Under the pieces are notes generated by a model, which did not search any database, was not told the DNA's origin, and worked only from the letters and a program-made list of their open reading frames with translations. Below are positions 57,858 to 64,000 of a stretch of 64,000 nucleotides of DNA, one piece after another. Both the position numbers and the translations under genes were made by a program. Origin of the DNA: Glandiceps talaboti (Eukaryota; Hemichordata; Enteropneusta; Spengelidae); the NCBI RefSeq assembly GCF_964340395.1, contig NC_135560.1, positions 22,659,175 to 22,723,174 of the forward strand, in the 5' to 3' direction. Position 1 is the first letter of the stretch. Each line of letters starts with the position of its first letter.

Positions 57858-58230
57858 GGTTACAGTGTGCATACCATGTGTACAAGGTTACAGTGCCCTG
57901 TGTACATACCATGTGTACAAGGTTACAGTGTACATACCATGTGGACAAGGTTACAGTGTACATACCATGTGTACAAGGTTACAGTGTGCATACCATGTGT
58001 ACAAGGTTACAGTGTACATACCATGTGTACAAGATTACAGTGCACATACCATGTGTACAAGGTTACAGTGTATAACATACCATGTGTACAAGGTTACAGT
58101 GTACATACCATGTGTACAAGGTTACAGTGTACATACCATGTGTACAAGGTTACAGTGTACATACCATGTGTACAAGGTTACAGTGTATATACCATGTGTA
58201 CAAGGTTACAGTGTACATACCATGTGTACC
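57858..58230. repeat. 28-bp minisatellite upstream of ST4, about 13 units
   Basis: The left flank matches ST1's array. The units from about 57918 onward match the ST2 array variants (GTGGACAAGG and GTGTATAACATACC). The array is a junction between a type-1 left part and a type-2-derived right part. Confidence 0.93.
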
Positions 58231-61200
58231 TAGTAGATGAACCTTGCGTTATAATTTTACTTCAGTTGGGAATAATTTGTGTAGTAATATCTACATGTTA
58301 TCACTGTTTCTGTGGATTATTTGTAATCATCAAGACTCAATTTGTTTTTGTTTTTCAGACAGCCTGGAACTTGCAGTTATTGGATAGAAATTCCATATTA
58401 AGGAGCTCATCTTCCAACAGTGAATAAGTTGGAATAATATGTAAATGATGTAGAATATACAATAAAATGATATATAGTTTGGTTTCTTTTTTGAGAGATC
58501 GAGAATGTGCGACTTGACTAGCTAGATGCATGAAATGTATGTATACAAATGATGATGCATGTGAAAAATGGGTTTGCTATTTATAGGACATTGACAACAT
58601 TCGATTCTCACAGTTAATGGTGCATGTTTCCACAACACTGTCACCTATACACAAGATTTATAGATGTAGGAAAGGGATGAAGCTTCCTATGCTGAATGAT
58701 TCTATTCAAACCCAAATAAATCATAAACAACAATATCAATCCCAAATACACATCTTATGATCGAAAACAAAATTTAGTAATTATCCCACAACTAATATAG
58801 ATAACACCAAAGAAAAGACGCAACTTAAAAAATGTACACTCGAAAGTCTACAAAATTTCTGCCAATGTCACTAACATACAGGCAGATCTAGAGGACAAGC
58901 TCTTGACAACATCCGGGTCTTATTCAGTGCTCAGTACATACAAAGACGCCCGTGCACGGCTACAGGACTGGTGTATTTGAGTTATAATTCCTTTTATGCA
59001 TGTGTGTAGCTGTGTAAAAAATCAACTTATTTGAACAATAGTACAAATATGCTACCTTGCTAGTAACCATAGTGATTTGATTTGAAGATTTGCCATGGTA
59101 TATGTCCAACAGAGTGAACAGTTCAGTAGAACTCGATTTGTACACTGCTATACACATGTATAGGTCGGTCTGTTTTGTCTGAAGCTAACTGATTTTCTGT
59201 CAGACAAACAGTTTTGCCAAGCTGTTGGTCCTAAAAGTGACTAATTGAAATTTAAAACGAAAGAAAAACAAACTGGATTTAAGTTTCTATATTTTCCGAA
59301 AGTCTGTTTGTTGATTTATTGATTTTTAAACAATAGCTTTAAGTTAATTTTATAAACAATGATTCAATTTATATCAACATGAACCCATACCTGTGTGAAA
59401 GCTAATTATAGCAGCACTCCCAGTCTTTACTCTCAAGGTCAAGGTCAAGGTCTCTGTGTTGTTTATTTTTTTCCTATCAGATGTACAGCCATTATAGATT
59501 GGAAGAACAGTTTTATTTTTATTTTAAGTTCATATCAGTTTCCACATCCACTATTTTTCGTGAGAATTTTTGCAATGTGATTATTTTTTTCTCGAATACG
59601 TAAAAAAAAGTTTAGAGTCGGTAGTGAAAAGCTAGGTGGGGTTGGGTAACCGGAACCAAACAATTATATTTTTAGGCCTTAGGAACTGTTATACCTTAAA
59701 CAATCTGTGTAGAACTTGTTAGTATGGTGGTAATGACATAATATTTAACTTTAAAGTAAGGACTATGCAATATATATACAATAGTCTGCTGACCTTCTTT
59801 CAATGTGATCAGTATATTAGAGTCAGTCTTTGGTTTCCAGTGGTTATGAATCTGACACATGAATTGTCCAGTAAAGTTTTCCGGTTCTGTTATAACACCA
59901 ATGTGCTCTTATTTCTTGTAAAAGTAGCCTGTCATCACACTGATTTGATAATGCTTAAATAAAATGTTTAAACTATAGTAACACATTGGAAACAAACTCA
60001 CCTGATCAGTTCTCAGTCTACTGCAAGGAAAATGCCCTTTTACTGTCCTTGGGTGTGATTGACTGTCATGGGTCACTGGCTTACTTTCAGTCTAGAATGC
60101 CCAACATAATGGGACTCAATTCCTTACAATACAGCACATGTATTCACTGCTCTGACTGATACACCCGGGGGGTGAACTCCCATAGACGGCTATACGGGGA
60201 GGGTCCACGCGAAAGAGGTCGTTTTTTATGCTGGTTGGTATCAGAAAGGGTATACTTTTCATGAAGTGTTGGTATCAGAAAGGGTCTGTAAATTAGACTA
60301 TGCAATCTGGAAGCGTTTCAACCTGTTTTTCTTCCTTGAAAACATCTCTCGTCGCTCATGCCACTTCAGATCTAGGGCCACCTCCCCCTGAAATCCCTGG
60401 GTTTTAGTCACGTACAGCATGCAATATTCCTGCAACCATAACCAGACTGAGCTCGAGCAAAATGCCTTTTTGCTGTCCTTGACCTATACTGGGTCACTGA
60501 CTCACTTTCAGTCTGAAATGCCTAGCATAATGGGACTCAATTCCTTACAATACAGCACATATATCCACTGCTCTGACTCATACAGCCTTACCTCTAGAGT
60601 CATACAGCCTCACCTCTAGAGTCATACACCTCTACCTCTAGAGTCATACAGCCTTACTTCTAGAGTCATACAGCCTTACCTCTAGAGTCATACACCTCTA
60701 CCTCTAGAGTCATACAGCCTTACCTCTAGAGTCATACACCTCTACCTCTAGAGTCATACAGCCTTACCTCTAGAGTCATACAGCCTTACCTCTAGAGTCA
60801 TACAGCTCTACCTCTAGAGTCATACAGCCTTACCTCTAGAGTCATACACCTCTACCTCTAGAGTCATACAGCCTTACCTCTAGAGTCATACAGCCTTACC
60901 TCTAGAGTCATACAGCCTTACCTCTAGAGTCATACAGGCTTACCTTTAGAGGCATACAGCTTCACCTCTAGAGTCATACAGCCTTACCTCTAGAGTCATA
61001 CACCTCTACCTCTAGAGTCATACAGCCTTACCTCTAGAGTCATACAGCCTTACCTCCAGTGTCATACAGCCTTACCTCCAGAGTCATACAGTCTTACCTC
61101 CAGAGTCATACAGCCTTACCTCTAGAGTCATACAGCCTTACCTCTAGAGTCATACAGCCTTACCTCTAGAGTCATACAGTCTTACCTCTAGAGTCATACA

Positions 61201-61900
61201 GTCTTACCTCTAGAGTCATACAGCCTTACCTCTAGAGTCATACAGCCTTACCTCTAGAGTCATACAGTCTTACCTCTAGAGTCATACAGCCTGTGAACAC
61301 AAACACAACCAACTTGGCTTTAAAAAAAGCCCACCAACTTGGTAGTATTCTTTAATGTATTAATGACCTACACCGAGCATACATACTTCAATTCATAAAC
61401 CCGTACTAATACAATAAATCCTAAAGTCTAATCCATTGAATTCCAGTGACTTTAGTTGTGATAAGATACAGTATCAAAATTTCAGTTCATTATGTAACAC
61501 ATACTTCAATGAGTTTAGCTGTGATAGGATAGAATGATATCAATATTTCAGTTCATAATGTAACACATACTTCAATGAGTTTAGCTGTGATAGGATAGAA
61601 TGATATCAAAATTTCAGTTCATAATGTAACACACACTTCAATGAGTTTAGTTGTGATAGGATAGAATGATATCAATATTTCAGTTCATTATGTAACACAT
61701 ACTTCAATGTGTTTAGTTGTGATAGGATAGAATGATATCAAAATTTCAGTTCATAATGTAACTCATACTTCAATGAGTTTAGTAGTGATAGGATAGAATG
61801 ATATCAATATTTCAGTTCATAATGTAACACACACTTCAATGAGTTTAGCTGTGATAGGATAGAATGATATCAAAATTTCAGTTCATAATGTAACACACAC
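58221..61900. repeat. 5.68-kb tandem duplication, second copy
   Basis: Repeats 52541 onward: truncated 2.4-kb unit (58798-59129), half-site cluster (59433-59452), the CCCGGGGGG element (from 60163), 22-bp array and 66-bp array. The right limit is blurred inside the 66-bp array. Confidence 0.9.
60578..61292. repeat. 22-bp minisatellite, about 32 units
   Basis: Copy of 54898-55590 with a net gain of one unit. Confidence 0.96.
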
Positions 61901-64000
61901 TTCAATGAGTTTAGTTGTGATAGGATAGAATGATATCAATATTTCAGTTCATAATGTAACACACACTTCAATGAGTTTAGCTGTGATAGGATAGAATGAT
62001 ATCAAAATTTCAGTTCATAATGTAACACACTTCAATGAGTTTAGTTGTGATAGGATAGAATGATATCAAAATTTCAGTTCATAATGTAACACACACTTCA
62101 ATGAGTTTAGTTGTGATAGGATAGAATGATATCAAAATTTCAGTTCATAATGTAACACACACTTCAATGAGTTTAGTTGTGATACGATGCAATGATATCA
62201 ACATTTCAGTTCATTAGTTCATAATGTAACACGTACTTCAATGAGTTTAGCTGTGATAGGATAGAATGATATCAATATTTCAGTTCATTATGTAACACAT
62301 ACTTCAATGAGTTTAGTTGTGATAGGATAGAATGATATCAAAATTTCAGTTCATAATGTAACACGTACTTCAATGAGTTTAGTTGTGATAGGATAGAATG
62401 ATATCAAAATTTCAGTTCATTATGTAACACACACTTCAATGAGTTTAGTTGTGATAGGATAGAATGATATCAATATTTCAGTTCATAATGTAACACACAC
62501 TTCAATGAGTTTAGCTGTGATAGGATAGAATGATATCAAAATTTCAGTTCATTATGTAACACACACTTCAATGAGTTTAGTTGTGATAGGATAGAATGAT
62601 ATCAATATTTCAGTTCATAATGTAACACACTTCAATGAGTTTAGTTGTGATAGGATAGAATGATATCAATATTTCAGTTCATTATGTAACACGTACTTCA
62701 ATGAGTTTAGTAGTGATATGATAGAATGATATCAATATTTCAGTTCATAATGTAACACACACTTCAATGAGTTTAGCTGTGATAGGATAGAATGATATCA
62801 ATATTTCAGTTCATAATGTAACACACACTTCAATGAGTTTAGCTGTGATAGGATAGAATGATATCAAAATTTCAGTTCATTATGTAACACGTACTTCAAT
62901 GAGTTTAGTTGTGATAGGATAGAATGATATCAAAATTTCAGTTCATAATGTAACACACACTTCAATGAGTTTAGCTGTGATAGGATAGAATGATATCAAT
63001 ATTTCAGTTCATAATGTAACACACACTTCAATGAGTTTAGTTGTGATAGGATAGAATGATATCAAAATTTCAGTTCATAATGTAACACACTTCAATGAGT
63101 TTAGTTGTGATAGGATAGAATGATATCAATATTTCAGTTCATTATGTAACACATACTTCAATGAGTTTAGCTGTGATAGGATAGAATGATATCAATATTT
63201 CAGTTCATCATGTAACACACACTTCAATGAGTTTAGCTGTGATAGGATAGAATGATATCAATATTTCAGTTCATAATGTAACTCATACTTCAATGTGTTT
63301 AGCTGTGATAGGATAGAATGATATCAATATTTCAGTTCATAATGTAACACGTACTTCAATGAGTTTAGCTGTGATAGGATAGAATGATATCAAAATTTCA
63401 GTTCATTATGTAACACATACTTCAATGAGTTTAGTTGTGATAGGATAGAATGATATCAATATTTCAGTTCATAATGTAACACACACTTCAATGAGTTTAG
63501 CTGTGATAGGATAGAATGATATCAATATTTCAGTTCATTATGTAACACGTACTTCAATGAGTTTAGTTGTGATAGGATAGAATGATATCAAAATTTCAGT
63601 TCATAATGTAACTCATACTTCAATGAGTTTAGTTGTGATAGGATAGAATGATATCAATATTTCAGTTCATAATGTAACTCATACTTCAATGAGTTTAGTA
63701 GTGATAGGATAGAATGATATCAATATTTCAGTTCATAATGTAACACACACTTCAATGAGTTTAGTTGTGATAGGATAGAATGATATCAATATTTCAGTTC
63801 ATAATGTAACACATACTTCAATGAGTTTAGCTGTGATAGGATAGAATGATATCAATATTTCAGTTCATAATGTAACACACACTTCAATGAGTTTAGTTGT
63901 GATAGGATAGAATGATATCAATATTTCAGTTCATAATGTAACACACACTTCAATGAGTTTAGCTGTGATAGGATAGAATGATATCAAAATTTCAGTTCAT
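61450..64000. repeat. 66-bp minisatellite, about 39 units, running off the window
   Basis: The largest array of this family and still uninterrupted at the last base. By analogy with the other four arrays, a sulfotransferase 3' end may lie just beyond. Confidence 0.96.

Larger units (their letters stand above)
52541..58220. repeat. 5.68-kb tandem duplication, first copy
   Basis: Sequence from the end of one 28-bp array recurs exactly 5680 bp to the right (58221 onward). I saw a single substitution over 52541-54897 (A at about 53620, G in the second copy). The second copy has one extra 22-bp unit by the end of the 22-bp array. ST4 lies between the matching segments. Confidence 0.9.

Overview
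The window is eukaryotic, almost certainly from an invertebrate animal. It has short exons with GT-AG introns, one GC-AG intron, AATAAA signals, a nuclear-type gene for a mitochondrial protein, AT-rich noncoding DNA, abundant micro- and minisatellites, a tRNA-like SINE, and DNA-transposon and LINE remnants. I cannot name the species. Amphioxus, hemichordate, mollusc or cnidarian would all fit.

Layout. (1) 1-1.8 kb: the first coding exon of a probable MFS transporter on the minus strand, then microsatellites and the upstream region of GTPBP3. (2) 1.8-19.2 kb: a complete eight-exon plus-strand gene for the mitochondrial tRNA-modification GTPase GTPBP3 (MnmE/TrmE family). Its 11.7 kb intron 4 holds a 22-bp minisatellite, a 66-bp minisatellite, an antisense single-exon sulfotransferase-like gene (ST1, type 1), a 28-bp minisatellite and two 2.4-2.7 kb tandem units. 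(3) 19.2-28.5 kb: a 47-bp minisatellite just past the GTPBP3 stop, about 4 kb of noncoding DNA, then 31-, 39- and 66-bp minisatellites, ST2 (type 2), a broken type-1 sulfotransferase 5' end and a 28-bp minisatellite. (4) 28.5-35.8 kb: three tandem 2.4 kb units. (5) 37-39.9 kb: a second copy of GTPBP3 exons 5-8 only. (6) 39.9-53.4 kb: the same series as region 3, interrupted by a 4.6 kb inverted-repeat insertion with LINE fragments inside, and ending with ST3 (type 2). (7) 53.4-64 kb: a nearly identical 5.68 kb tandem duplication carrying ST4 (type 1), running into a 66-bp minisatellite that leaves the window.

The window is therefore a nested segmental-duplication array. The recurring module is minisatellite, sulfotransferase, minisatellite, 2.4 kb unit. 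It has captured the 3' half of GTPBP3. Blocks A (about 13.1-28.9 kb) and B (about 33.3-53.4 kb) are collinear.

The most notable signals are: sulfotransferases with divergent N-terminal halves on an almost invariant C-terminal half; replacement-rich differences in two GTPBP3 exons next to two exons with none; two tiny CAT...ATG palindromes that sit between 7-bp direct repeats and are present in some duplicate copies but not others; and a 22-bp minisatellite beginning at a splice donor whose other strand carries a donor consensus in most units. Uncollapsed haplotypes or assembly artefacts could explain part of the duplication, and I cannot exclude that here.
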